The notes: generated by a model from the letters alone, not told the origin. DNA of 64,000 nt from Osedax frankpressi (GCA_964035775.1 OZ038316.1:27867162-27931161), one strand, 5' to 3'; numbered from the stretch's first letter, positions 25,301 through 40,300 are shown. Made by a program: numbers and translations.

Positions 25301-28300
25301 TGTTTGGTACGGTGTTTGGTACGGTGTTAGGTACAGTGTTAGGTACGGTGTTAGGTACGGTGTTAGGTACGGTGTTAGGTACGGTGTTTGTTACGGTGTT
25401 TGGTACGGTGTTAGGTACGGTGTTAGGTACGGTGTTTGTTACGGTGTTTGGTACGGTGTTAGGTACGGTGTTAGGTACGGTGTTTGATAAGGTGTTTGGT
25501 ACGGTGTTAAATACAATATTTATGGTTTCCATTTCCAGGTGTTAATCAAGCTGCGAGTTGTGATAAATTTAAAATGAAAATAAATTAATATGTTGATATT
25601 TCCACACTCATTTCAGCCCTATCATTTATACAATCCTCGGCACCCATCGCATAACCCCCCACTCTATAAGAGGCAATATCGCCTTAACTCCACCTACTCC
25701 CTTCTCCAATACTCATTACTGACACCCAATACCCATCACTCCACCCACACCCAATACCTCTTCCCCTACACCCTACAGTGCTGAACTGCATAAGGCTTCT
25801 TACTCGTATCCTACCTTACATCTTCGAAGACACCGATTGGAGGGCTTTCTTTTGGTCTACGGTTCCCTCCCAAACTCAGAAATCGGTGGAACCTCAGGTT
25901 AGTGAACTAAATCCACACTCTTTAAAAACTAGATAATTATGTTTTTAAATTAATAAGAATTTTTATAAATCAAATAGAAATCATTAGTTTTGGTATACAA
26001 AATTCTTATGATATAAATCTTAATACTGTTTATAGCAATAATTTGATATCTATGACATCACAAGCTAATGTTACTTCCACTTTTTACCACTTGAGGAAAA
26101 TATTTCAATTAAACCAAGATAAATATTTATATTTTAATTTATAAAATCAAATTGAATACATGCAGAGTAATTTATATTTATATTATATTTAAATAGTTAT
26201 ATGATTATTTATAAATATAGTTATATATTTATATAGAATCATATAGCTTCGATGAAGTCATTACATGGTTATGTTATGTTTATTTTACATTGGTTAAATT
26301 AGAAATAGTTTATATTTATTAATATCAATAGAGATATTTATTAATATCAATAAACACAATAAACTAAGAAACATTCATTCTAGAAAGATTCTTTTCAGGA
26401 TTATAACATTTTATATATCTTAATTTTTGCAATTGTGGTTTAATTATTACTAATGATATCATCCAATACTGTCTTCAATAATCCCTATCTATTAATCTCC
26501 TGTTATATATCATATTGTTGTTTATGTATTGTACATTAGTTGTTAAATAGATGCTATACATTGTATACATTGGTACACATTGTAGGATAATTGTATTTAT
26601 CTGAGGATTCTTATGTTATATTATATAATATTATATATCGGATTACATAATGATACCAATCATGTGATTTTTTGTTTTCAATTTTAGATATATGATATTA
26701 TAGAGAAGTATAATGTACATTGTATCTACTGCTAATCATTTCTTTTTGTGCTATTGTTATTTAATATGTTATTGCATAACTTTTAGATTGTAGAATATCA
26801 ATATATCACTCCAATTACTAACTACAGAATACTCATGTCATAGGAAGAAACTCAACCTCTCGCCCAGTCGCTACTGAATGCCTTATCAGATCTATTGTTC
26901 TGTCCAGATTTCACTGTCTCTTCCCACCGCAAGTCCAGAAGTGCTGTTAGTTTGAACTTTAAGGTGAACATTTTCCATTGCATTCAATCCGGATTTCAAC
27001 TATCCCACTCCATCTTATTCCCTTCCCTCCTATCCCACTCCATCTTATTCCCTTCTCTCATATCCCACTCTATCTTATTCCCTTCCCTCCTATCCCACTC
27101 CATCCCATTCCCTTCCCTTCCTGTCCCACTCCACCCCATTCCCTTCCCTCCTGTCCCACTCCACCCCATGCCCTTGCCTCCTATCCCACTCCATCCCATG
27201 CCCTTCCCTCCTTTCCCACTCCATCCCATTCCCTTCCCTCCTATCCCACTCCATCCCATTCCCTTCCCTTCCTGTCCCACTCCACCCCATTCCCTTCCCT
27301 CCTGTCCCACTCCACCCCATGCCCTTCCCTCCTATCCCACTCCATCCCATGCCCTTCCCTCCTTTCCCACTCCATCCCATTCCCTTCCCTCCTATCCCAC
27401 TCCATCCCATTCCCTTCCCTTCCTGTCCCACTCCACCCCATTCCCTTCCCTCCTATCCCACTCCACCCCATTCCCTTCCCTCCTATCCCACTCCACCCCA
27501 TTCCCTTCCCTCCTATCCCACTCCATCCCATTCCCTTCCCTCCTATCCCACCCCATTCCCTTCCCTCCTATCCCACCCCATGCCCTTCCCTCCTATCCCA
27601 CCCCATGCCCTTCCCTCCTTTCCCACTCCATCCCATTCCCTTCCCTCCTATCCCACTCCACCCTATGCCCTTCCCTCCTATCCCACTCCGCCCCATTCCC
27701 TTCCCTCCTATCCCACTCCACCCTATGCCCTTCCCTCCTATCCCACTCCGCCCCATTCCCTTCCCTCCTATCCCACCCCATTCCCTTCCCTCCTATCCCA
27801 CCCCATGCCCTTCCCTCCTTTCCCACTCCATCCCATTCCCTTCCCTCCTATCCCACTCCACCCTATGCCTTTCCCTCCTATCCCACTCCGCCCCATTCCC
27901 TTCCCTCCTATCCCACTCCACCCTATGCCCTTCCCTCCTATCCCACTCCGCCCCATTCCCTTCCCTCCTATCCCACTCCACCCCATTCCCTTCCCTTCCT
28001 GTCCCACTCCACCCCATTCCCTTCCCTCCTATCCCACTCCATCCCATTCCCTTCCCTCATATCCCACTCCGCCCCATTCCCTTCCCTCCTATCCCACTCC
28101 ACCCCATTCCCTTCCCTTCCTGTCCCACTCCACCCCATTCCCTTCCCTTCCTGTCCCACTCCACCCCATTCCCTTCCCTCCTATCCCACTCCACCCCATT
28201 CCCTTCCCTCCTATCCCACTCCACCCCATTCCCTTCCCTCCTATCCCACTCCACCCCATTCCCTTCCCTCCTATCCCACTCCACCTCATTCCCTTCCCTC

Positions 28301-31300
28301 CTATCCCACTCCACCCCATTCCCTTCCCTCCTATCCCACTCCATCCCATTCCCTTCCCTCCTATCCCACTCCACCCTATGCCCTTCCCTCCTATCCCACT
28401 CCGCCCTATGCTCTTCCCTCCTATCCCACTCCTCCCCATTCCCTTCCCTACTATCCCACTCCATCCCATTCCCTTCCCTCCTATCCCACTCCACCCCATG
28501 CCCTTCCCTCCTATCCCATCCCATTCCCTTCCCTACTATCCCACTCCATCCCATTCCCTTCCCTCCTATCCCACTCCATCCCATTCCCTTCCCTCCTATC
28601 CCACTCCGCCCCATTCCCTTCCCTCCTATCCCACTCCACCCCATTCCCTTCCCTCCTATCCCACTCCACCCCATTCCCTTCCCTCCTATCCCACTCCACC
28701 CCATTCCCTTCCCTCCTATCCCACTCCATCCCATTCCCTTCCCTCCTATCCCACTCCATTCCATTACCTTCCCTTCCTATCCCACTCCGCCCCATTCCCT
28801 TCCCTCCTATCCCACTCCACCCCATTCCCTTCCCTCCTATCCCACTCCATCCCATTCCCTTCCCTCCTATCCCACTCCGCCCCATTCCCTTCCCTCCTAT
28901 CCCACTCCACCCCATTCCCTTTCCCTCCTATCCCACTCCATCCCATTCCCTTCCCTCCTATCCCACTCCATCCCATTCCCTTCCCTCCTATCCCACTCCA
29001 CCCCATCCCCTTTCCTCCTATCCCACTCCACCCCATTCCCTTCCCTCCTATCCCATCCCATTCCCTTCCTTCCTATCCCACTCCGCCCAGGACGGCCAAG
29101 ATGACGGTCTCTCCGCCGTGGACAGCTGCGAATACATTTGGGCTGCCGGCGTCGGATTTGCCAACGCTCCTCAGATTGAGCCTGTACACGATTGCAACCG
29201 AAACGAAATCCTAAAGCTCGTATTGACCTGCTTCTCGGAGACTATGTACCTGCTTCCCATTGGTCGGTTCCATCTTAACCGGGTGTCCCCGAATCGTAGA
29301 TCGCGAATCTAAATGCGTTCATAGCTAAACCTACTGCCACCCTACCGTAATACTAAGTACAGAACCTCGACCCTTAACTTAACCCTCGACCCTTACCTTA
29401 ATCCTCGACCCTTACCTTAATCCTCGATCCTTACCTTAACCCTCGACCCTTACCTTAACCCTCGACCCTTACCTTAACCCTCAACCCTTACCTTAACTCT
29501 CAACACTTACCTTAATCCTCGACCCTTACCTTAACCCTCGACCCTTACCTTAATCCTCGACCCTTACCTTAACCCTCGACCCTTACCTTAATCCTCGACC
29601 CTTATCTTAACCCTCTACCCTTACCTTAATCATCGACCCTCACCTTAACCCTCGACCCTTACCTTAACCCTCTACCCTTACCTTAATCCTCGACCCTTAT
29701 CTTAACCCTCTACCCTCACCTTAATCCTCGACCCTTACCTTAATCCTCGACCCTTACCTTAACCCTCGACCCTTACCTTAACCCTCGACCCTTACCTTAA
29801 CTCTCAACACTTACCTTAATCCTCGACCCTTACCTTAACCCTCTACCCTTACCTTAACCCTCGACCCTTACCTTAACCCTCGACCCTTACCTTAACTCTC
29901 AACACTTACCTTAATCCTCGACCCTTACCTTAACCCTCTACCCTTACCTTAACCCTCGACCCTTACCTTAACCCTCGACCCTTACCTTAACTCTCAACAC
30001 TTACCTTAATCCTCGACCCTTATCTTAACCCTCTACCCTCACCTTAATCCTCGACCCTTACCTTAATCCTCGACCCTTACCTTAACCCTCGACCCTTACC
30101 TTAACCCTCGACCCTCTCACAGCCGAGGTGCATGCAAAACCTAACCCCTGGATCGCCTACTTCACCTCGACCGACAACCGCCACGCCCTGCCGATTTTCA
30201 CGTCTCTGCTCAACGTGGTTGCCTCCTACGATCCGATTGGCTACGGCTTGCCCTATAACCACCTGATGTTCTCGGACTCCCGGGAACCGCTAGTCGAGGT
30301 GCGACCCTCGCGGAACCTTTAATTGGCTCTGGCGACCATTGTAGGCGTAGACCCGCGTAGACCCGTGTAGACCCGTGTAGTTTACATGCTCTCGGTTGAG
30401 GTCGTTGAGGTCGTTGAATTGTTTACTCAGCGCAGTTTACATGCTCTCGATATCGGTGTTGCGTACCGATTACGCCAAATGCGTTGGCGATACTAATTAG
30501 CTACGCCATTTTTTCATCGACTAAGAAATTAGTCTAAAAGCGTATGTTTTTTATTTGTACTCGCGATTTCGCGTTCAATTACACCTTTGAAACATTTGCG
30601 CAAATTCTTAGTATTTTATAAGATTATAAGTTGAATATTGTACGCAAAATACAGCGTTGCCGATTATATGATTTATTTACGTCATCGTTGGCACCAGGTG
30701 GCCCTTCAAGTGTTGTGCGTGACTCTCGATAACGAGCCTTCGTTTACGTCGGACAACGGCCTGCCCCCAGGTGGCGTGAGCACCACGACCAGCGTCATCG
30801 GACCCCAGGGTGTAGACTCCGGCGGCGCGGACACAGCAGAGGTTACAGAAGATCGCTCGACGATTGCTTCCCTACGTGCCATTAGCTTTCGCTATGCTCC
30901 CCTAACTAGATATATCTTATCTAGAAGGCCTCCTTTAAGCTAACTTATGGTCCCCCCCCTCCCCAGAACTCCACGTTTAATAGATTTTCTCATTTTAGGT
31001 CTGCGGATCCGATAACTTATTTGTTAATTATTTATCCAGAATACACCGCGAAGAGGTTTGTAACAAATTCAATGCGTCAAATAATAAGGTCAATAGGTCA
31101 AATAATAAGGTCAATAGGTCAAATAATATTTAATCTAGTCACCCCCCCCCCCCCCCCCCCCCCCGAGGCTGGAATCTCGGGACACACAATTTAGCAACTT
31201 AATACGTAATGGAAACTATCATTTCTCTAAATAGTATTTTATAATAAATAATAATGTCTAATAATAAATAAGATTATTTAATAATATTTAATAGCATTCA

Positions 31301-34300
31301 ATAGCAATTATTAGTATTTAATAATAATTAATAATATTTAATAATATTTAATAATATTTAATAGTATTTAATGGTATGTGATATTATTTGATAGTATTTA
31401 ATAGTATTTAATGGCATTTAATGGTAATGTTTTGATATCAGTCTAATCTATTGCAGGACTTTGAGTTTGTTTTGAAGGGTCTGACCCGTTTACTTAATAA
31501 TCCACTCATGCAAACCTACTTACCCGGCTCTTGCAAGAAGGTACAGTTCCATCAGGAGCTGTTGGTGTTTTTCTGGAAATTATGCGACATTAACAAGGTG
31601 TTCATCTAATTTATATGAGCCCCTACCTCGAGCCCCTACCTCGAGCCCCTACCTCAAGCCCCTACCTCGAGCCCCTACCTCGAGCCCCTACCTCGAGCCC
31701 CTACCCTGAGTTCCTACCTCGAGTCCCTACCTCGAGTTCCTACCTCGAGCCCCTACCTCGAGCCCCTACCTCAAGCCCCTACCTCGAGCCCCTACCTCGA
31801 GTTCCTACCTCGAGCCCTTACCTCGAGTTCCTACCTCGAGCCCCTACCTCGAGTTCCTACCTCGAGCCCCTACCTCGAGCCCCTACCTCGAGTTCCTACC
31901 TCGAGTCCCTACCTCGAGTTCCTACCTCGAGCCCCTACCTCGAGCCCCTACCTCGAGTTCCTACCTCGAGCCCCTACCTCGAGCCCCTACCTCGAGTCCC
32001 TACCTCGAGCCCCTAGCTCGAGTCCCTACCTCGAGCCCCTACCTCGAGCCCCTACCTCGAGTTCCTACCTCGAGCCCCTACCTCGAGTTCCTACCTCGAG
32101 CCCCTACCTCGAGCCCCTACCTCGAGTCCCTACCTCGAGCCCCTACCTCGAGCCCCTACCTCGAGTTCCTACCTCGAGTCCCTACCTCGAGCCCCTACCT
32201 CGAGTCCCTACCTCGAGTCCCTACCTCGAGTTCCTACCTCGAGCCCCTACCTCGAGCCCCTACCTCGAGTTCCTACCTCGAGCCCCTACCTCGAGCCCCT
32301 ACCTCGAGTCCCTACCTCGAGCCCCTAGCTCGAGTCCCTACCTCGAGCCCCTACCTCGAGCCCCTACCTCGAGTTCCTACCTCGAGCCCCTACCTCGAGT
32401 TCCTACCTCGAGTTCCTACCTCGAGTTCCTACCTCGAGTCCCTACCTCGAGCCCCTACCTCGAGTCCCTATCTCGAGCCCCTACCTCGAGCCCCTACCTC
32501 GAGCCCCTAACTTAAGGAGAACCCACTGTCGTATGCGTTTACATTGTAGAGATAGAAATTTATAGCTCTATGCAAAATGCAACTGTAGATTCAATTCTCT
32601 GAATATCATTTTTTGACCTACTTATTGAAAATATATAATTGTATTATTATACAAAGGGTTCTTTTTAATTGTGATGACATTAATACATGCATGTCATTGT
32701 CTTACAATAAGATATATTCTAACATTGATATTATCTAAAAACTATAACTAAATTGATACTCATTAAAAACACTATTGCTGTTGTATACATATGTCATTAG
32801 TATATAGACAATGTAGTGAATTAGTGATGTATTGAATCTGTAATATAAATTATAAATATCAAATTAGTAGGTTTATGAAAATAATTCTACTGAGAAAATG
32901 AACCTCAACAATGATGTGTTTTATTATGGACAATTTGAATTTGTATTGTATATTCACTAATAGTTATATTTATAATCTATATTATATATATTAAATATGA
33001 TATATAAGTAGTACTAAAGTATAGATAAAGAAGTTATAAGTATGATTGTTAGTAATAAAATATAAATGTTATGAAATATGCAAAAAAAAAACTAGACGAA
33101 GATAATGTCGATATTATGCTTTGAACATAATATTGGTTGTAGAAATCACATAATAACAATATTATATTATTTGACAGATTATTCAATATTAGATAATTAG
33201 ATTTTGAAAATCCATTATTTATGGATATATATTATATATATATTATATTTAACTATTTTTTGTTATTTTATGACAGCTGCCTCCCCTTAATGATAGAAAC
33301 CTCCCAAATCGTAGCTATATATATTCCTTAATGTAGTTAAACCAATTTCATAATGCAACTAAATTCCTCCCATAAATATTTAATATTATGATAAGAATGA
33401 CCACAGGGCAAATTTTATTTTTCAAAACATTTTATAAATGTAGAGTTTTTGGGATCTAAATAAGTCATCATATGACATCAATATATAAACATAAGTTATA
33501 GTTTGTTATAAATGCAATATTAAAAGCAAGTCTAAATCAGTTATATAACCAAGTTATTAATATTAACAATACAAAATATCTAAAATAGAATATTAGTTTG
33601 TAATTTATTTTCTCATTTCTGCTCACATGAAATGTGAGATTTGTATATTATACCTATATTATACCTATGTTATATATATTATACCTATATTATATATATA
33701 TTATACCTATATTATATATATATTATACCTATATTATACCTATATTATATATATATTATACCTATATTTTACCTATATTTTACCTATATTTTACCTATAT
33801 TATATATATATATTATACCTATATTATATATATATATTATACCTATATTATATATATAATTTAAGATTAACACTATACATATTGTGAAAGAATCATATAA
33901 TTTTATAAAAAGCATATATTATATTTCCCCTTTCTTCCTTTTACAGAAGTTCATGTTTTATGTTTTGAAAAGCAGTAATGTGTTGGATGTACTCGTACCA
34001 ATATTGTACTTCCTGAATGATGCTAGAGCTGATCAGTGTTAGCATTTCACTTCCTTTCTACGTTGTTCTATCTCCTCAACATGCTAAACTTCTCTCTAAT
34101 TCATTTTCATCCCCTCGACTCTTCCCAAGATCAACGTATTGTAGACAGTCCTCGTTTATTAAATACTCCGTGACCTCTGGGTCTCTCCCTATCTATGCCT
34201 CCCCCCAAGTAACCGTATCCATCCTACTATCCGCTCGATGCTAATCCCAACGCATACGACACACGCCAAATGGTCGGAACAGCTTCCCTCCGTCTCATTA

Positions 34301-37300
34301 AGCTTCGACCACGCAGCCAGAGTTGGTCTGATGCACATCGGAGTTTTCATTCTGTTGCTCTTGAGCGGAGAGAGGAACTTCGGCGTTCGACTAAATAAAC
34401 CTTACAGCGTTCGCGTCCCCATGGATATCCCCGTCTTCACTGGGACCCACGCAGACTTTCTTATCATTGTTAGTGAGGTGTAGTCTCATTTCACTATACC
34501 TCTCTCCTCTCTCCTCTCTCCTCTCCTCGCTCCTCACTCCTCTCCTCACTCCTCTCCTCTCCTCGCTCCTCTCCTCTCCTCGCTCCTCTCCTCGCTCCTC
34601 TCCTCTCCTCGCTCCTCTCCTCTCTCCTCTCCTCGCTCCTCTCCTCTCCTCTCTCCTCACTCCTTTCCTCTCTCCTCGCTCCTCTCCTCACTCATCGCTC
34701 CTCTCCTCGCTCCTCTCCTCGCTCCTCTCCTCTCCTCGCTCCTCTCCTCTCTCATCTCCTCTCTCCTCTCCTCTCTCCTCTCCTCTCCTCTCTCCTCACT
34801 CATTTCCTCTCTCCTCTCTCCTTGCTCCTCTCCTCACTCCTCGCTCCTCTCCTCGCTCCTCTCCTCGCTCCTCTCCTCTCTCCTCTCCTCTCTCCTCTCC
34901 TCTCCTCTCTCCTCTCTCCTCACTACTTTCCTCTCTCCTCTCTCCTCGCTCCTCTCCTCACTCCTCGCTCCTCTCCTCGCTCCTCTCCTCTCTCCTCTCC
35001 TCGCTCCTCTCCTCTCCTCTCTCCTCACTCCTTTCCTCTCTCCTCACTCCTTTCCTCTCTCCTCTCTCCTCGCTCCTCTCTCCTCGCTCCTCTCTCCTCG
35101 TTCCTCTACTCGCTCCTCTCCTCACCTCGCTCCTCTCCTCTCCTCTCTCCTCGCTCCTCTCCTCGCTCCTTTCCTCGCTCATCTACTCACTCCTCTCCTC
35201 TCTCCTCACTCCTCTCCTCACTCATCTCATCATTCCTCTCCTCAATCCTCTCCTCGCTCCTCTCCTCTCCTCTCCTCTCCTCTCCTCTCCTCTCCTCTCC
35301 TCTCCTCTCCTCTCCTCTCCTCTCCTCTCCTCTCCTCTCCTCTCCTCTCCTCTCCTCTCCTCTCCTCTCCTCTCCTCTCCTCTCCTCTCCTCTCCTCTCC
35401 TCTCCTCTCCTCTCCTCTCCTCTCCTCTCCTCTCCTCTCCTCTCCTCTCCTCTCCTCTCCTCTCCTCTCCTCTCCTCTCCTCTCCTCTCCTCTCCTCTCC
35501 TCTCCTCTCCTCTCCTCTCCTCTCCTCTCCTCTCCTCTCCTCTCCTCTCCTCTCCTCTCCTCTCCTCTCCTCTCCTCTCCTCTCCTCTCCTCTCCTCTCC
35601 TCTCCTCTCCTCTCCTCTCCTCTCCTCTCCTCTCCTCTCCTCTATATGATTCTCTCTAACCTTAATTTACAGTTAAATGTAAATCTATCTTATAGACATG
35701 AATATATTATCTGGTATTATATTTATTTCGCAATAATTCTAGCAAGATAATGTTGTTCCGTTTATTCTCACCAGGTGTTCCACAAGATCATCACGACGGG
35801 ACATCAACGATTACAGCCCCTGTTTGACTGCCTGCATACAATTGTAGTGAACGGTTAGTTAGCGGGATGGAATGAGGAGGGGGATGGGAAGATGGGGAGG
35901 ATTAAGTGGTGAACATGGGGGGATTAGGAAGAGATACGATTGAAGAGAAAAAGGAGATTTTTGAAGAGGATTTCAAATAAGTTGCCTTAATATTTCATTA
36001 TAAACAATGTATTTATTTACAAGTTCAAATGTATTTCTATTTCAAATTAACAATGGAATGGATCTTAGTATATTATATATTTCTTTTGATTTCTAATTCC
36101 ACATTTACATTTAACCTCATCACCTATGTCAGTATCTCCCTACTTGAAGACATTATCAATGGTAGCCAGTACAAAACTTCTACACCTTTTGGAGGTCAGT
36201 GCAATTCAAAACAAATAAACTCATTAAACTGATTATAAGAAATTGAATTTAGTAAAATCTATTTGTAAAATTGTATTCATTTTGACCATCACTTATAATT
36301 CTAATTAATAATTTGAATTAAGTTTCAATTGTCTATATAATGAATTTTTCATATCTACTGAAATGAAATCGTTTAAGTAAATAAACAAATTATTTAGTAA
36401 ATCACTTTTTCGTAGATGTGTCTCATGAATATTTGTATCAAATTATTTCAAGAATATGAATTGAATTTTTTACTCATTTGATTTAGTTTTTACTTTAAAA
36501 AAAGTAATATAAAATATGAAAATAAAATGGCAAAAATTTATTGAATTGTCTCGAACTTTCTAGATTAATTAATTTAATCTAAAATCAACAATATATCATA
36601 ATTTCGGTTTTATTTCATTGTTTTATTTCATTTTATATGGATCCTCAAAGAAATTTTAAGAGAAAAATATTAGAAAAAATATTAGAAAAAATATAACTAA
36701 AAATTACTTTTATCAATAATTAAATTCATTCTATACAAAAAAATGGATGCAGTGATTGGTATTGGTCCACGGACAAGACCAGTTAGTAGTTCAGGATGTA
36801 CCTACAATAAAAAATATCAAAATTTATAAATTTTATTATAAAATTCAAATATTTTTTTTATAAAAAATATATAAATTACATTAAAATATAATATTTTATA
36901 AAATGATATTCTTTGAATATTCTTTGAAATGTAGAATATTCAAATATTGCCAAATAGTTTTCAAATTTAATTATCCTAAAATTAAATCATATATAATTGT
37001 AATATTATATGTTTAAATATATCAATAATATTTGTAAGTTATTTATTTTTATTTCATCACTAGCTTTTTTTTATCCGAAACCACGATTTTATTTAGAATA
37101 AATAAATAAATCTAAATATAAATTTAAAAATCAGTAAAATATTATAAAATTAATTTTTGATGACTCTGACTTCCTCCTTAAACCACTAGGGGTCAGGTTC
37201 TGCTGATAGAATATTACTGACCCCTAGTGGTGACCTAGCTGCTAATCATTATTTGTTGGATACCAATTAAATCAGAAAATTGAAAATTAGATTTCTAATA

Positions 37301-40300
37301 ATATTATATCTGATTTATTTTACTTAAATAACTTAAGTATAGTAATAACTTAAATAACTTAAGTATAGTTAATTAAGAAGTATTAAGTATAATTAATAAT
37401 ATATTTATTCTAAGGCGTTTGGCACTCCATGGTTCCTCTATTCCAGCCCCACAAACCACCACTTGATTTTCTTTCTCTTGGAGGTGCTCAACAATATCAT
37501 TCAGTATCAATTTGATGGTTAGTAAGGGATAATTGATGGTTAGTAAGCTGTATATCGGATATTCTGTGTTTATAATGTTTATACATATTGTATTAAAATA
37601 ATCTATTTAATATCGATCAAATAAATTCAAAACTACTCCCCAACAAATAAAGAAAATAGATCCAACATATTAACCTAATCTCAGAGTATTGGTAGAATAT
37701 TGACCTCTTGACCTCATTCCTACAATGAGTAATATTAACCATATCAATACTTCTTTATAGAGTACAAACCAACTGACAAATGTTTCTTTAGTTAAAACTA
37801 CACACCCCGCCTCTAATTCCCTCCCCTAACCCTGCCCCTAATTCCTTCCCCTAACCCCGCCTCTAATTCCCTCCCCTAACTGCGCCCCTAATTCCTTCCC
37901 CAAACCGCGCCCCTAATTCCCTCCCCTAACCCCGCCTCCTAATTACATCCCCTAACCCCACCTACTAATTCTCTTCCCTAACCGTGCCCTAACCGCGCCC
38001 CTAATCCCTCTCCTAACCCGCCTCTAATTCCCTCCCCTAACCCTGCCCCTAATTCCCTCCCCTAACCTCGCCTGTAATTCTCTCCCCTAATTACATCCCC
38101 CCGCCTCTAATTCCCTCCCCTAACCCTGCCCCTAATTCCCTCCCCTAACCCCATCCCTAATCCCCTCCCCTAATTCCCTCCCCTAACCCCGCCCACTAAT
38201 TCCCTCTCCTAACCGTGCCGCCTAATTCTCTCCCCTAACCGCGCCCTAACTCCGCCTCTAATTCCCTCCCCTAACCCCGCCCCTAATTCCCTCCCCTAAC
38301 CACGCCCCTAATTCCCTCCCCTAACCACGCCCCTAATTCCCTCCCCTAACCACGCCCCTCCCCTATCCTCGTCGCCAGGCAATGCTAACCTGATCTACAC
38401 TCTGATACGTAAACGCAACGTACTCCACCAACTCGCCAACCTGCCGACCGACCACGCCGCCATTGCCAAGGCAATGATTAAGCGCAGTTCGTCTGGTCCA
38501 GCTTCACGTACCACCGCCAGGACACGCCTTTCTAGTTCTGCTTCGGCCGCAGACGTCTGCTCACTCTCGGTTGGTATTAGAGTCACAGAGTTTCTCTATG
38601 TTATCGCCACTACCTCTACCTCCATTAACCCTACTACCTCTACCTCCATTAACCCTACTATCTATACCTCCATTAACCCTACTATCTATACCTCCATTAA
38701 CCCTACTATCTCTACCTTCATTAACCCTACTATCTCTACCTCCATTAACCCTACTACCTCTACCTCCATTAACCCTACTATCTACCTCCATTAACCCTAC
38801 TATCTATACCTCCATTAACCCTACTATCTATACCTCCATTAACCCTACTATCTCTACCTCCATTAACCCTACTATCTCTACCTTCATTAACCCTACTATC
38901 TCTACCTCCATTAACCCTACTACCTCTACCTCCATTAACCCTACTATCTACCTCCATTAACCCTACTATCTATACCTCCATTAACCCTACTATCTCTACC
39001 TTCATTAACCCTACTATCTCTACCTCCATTAACCCTACTACCTCTACCTCCATTAACCCTACTACCTCTACCTCCATTAACCCTACTACCTCTACCTCCA
39101 TTAACCCTACTATCTACCTCCATTAACCCTACTATCTACCTCCATTAACCCTACTATCTATACCTCCATTAACCCTACTATCTCTACCTTCATTAACCCT
39201 ACTATCTCTACCTCCATTAACCCTACTACCTCTACCTCCATTAACCCTACTATCTACCTTCATTAACCCTACTATCTCTACCTCCATTAACCCTACTATC
39301 TCTACCTCCATTAACCCTAATATCTACCTCCATTAACCCTACTATCTACCTCCATTAACCCCACTATCTCTACCTCCATTAACCCTACTATCTACCTCCA
39401 TTAACCCTAATATCTACCTCCATTAACCCTACTATCTACCTCCATTAACCCTAATATCTACCTCCATTAACCCTACTATTTATACTTCCATTAACTCTAC
39501 TATCTATAACTCCATTATTACCACTATCTATAACTCCATTAACCCTAATATCTACCTCCATTAACCCTAATATCTACCTCCATTAACCCTAATATCTACC
39601 TTCATTAACCCTACTATCTCTACCTCCATTAACCCTAATATCAACCTCCATTAACCCTACTATTTATACTTCCATTAACTCTACTATCTATAACTCCATT
39701 ATTACCACTATCTATACCTCCATTATCACCACTATCTCTACCTCCATTAACCCTACTATCTACCTCCATTAACCCTACTATCTATACCTCCATTAACACT
39801 ACTATCTCTACCTCCATTAACCCTACTATCAACCTCCATTAACCCTACTATCTCTACCTCCATTAACCCTACTATCAACCTCCATTAACCCTACTATTTA
39901 TACTTCCATTAACCCTACTATCTATACCTCCATTATCACCACTATCTCTACCTCCATTAACCCTAATATCTATACCTCCATTAACCCTAATATCAACCTC
40001 CATTAACCCTACTATCTATACCTCCATTAACCCTACTATCTCTACCTCCATTAACCCTAATATCTACCTCCATTAACCCTAATATCTACCTCCATTAACA
40101 CTACTATCTACCTCCATTAACACTACTATCTACCTCCATTAACCCTACTATCTATACCTCCATTAACCCTACTATCTACCTCCATTAACCCTACTATCTA
40201 TACCTCCATTAACCCTACTATCTACCTCCATTAAACCTACTATCTATACCTCCATTAACCCTACTATCTATACCTCCATTAACCCTACTATCTATACCTC

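Noticed and set aside
22125-25545. Overlapping open frames of 1135 (-) and 1105 (+) codons
   Set aside because: Both come from a 12-bp stop-free repeat in HID1 intron 2; they mirror one another and have no non-repeat domain. The - frame only touches exon 2 in antisense.
26895-29312. An 805-codon open frame as a novel repeat protein gene
   Set aside because: Its ends are HID1 exons 4 and 5; the middle is an intron array with good splice sites and homologous protein blocks abutting across it. It is kept only as a retention question.
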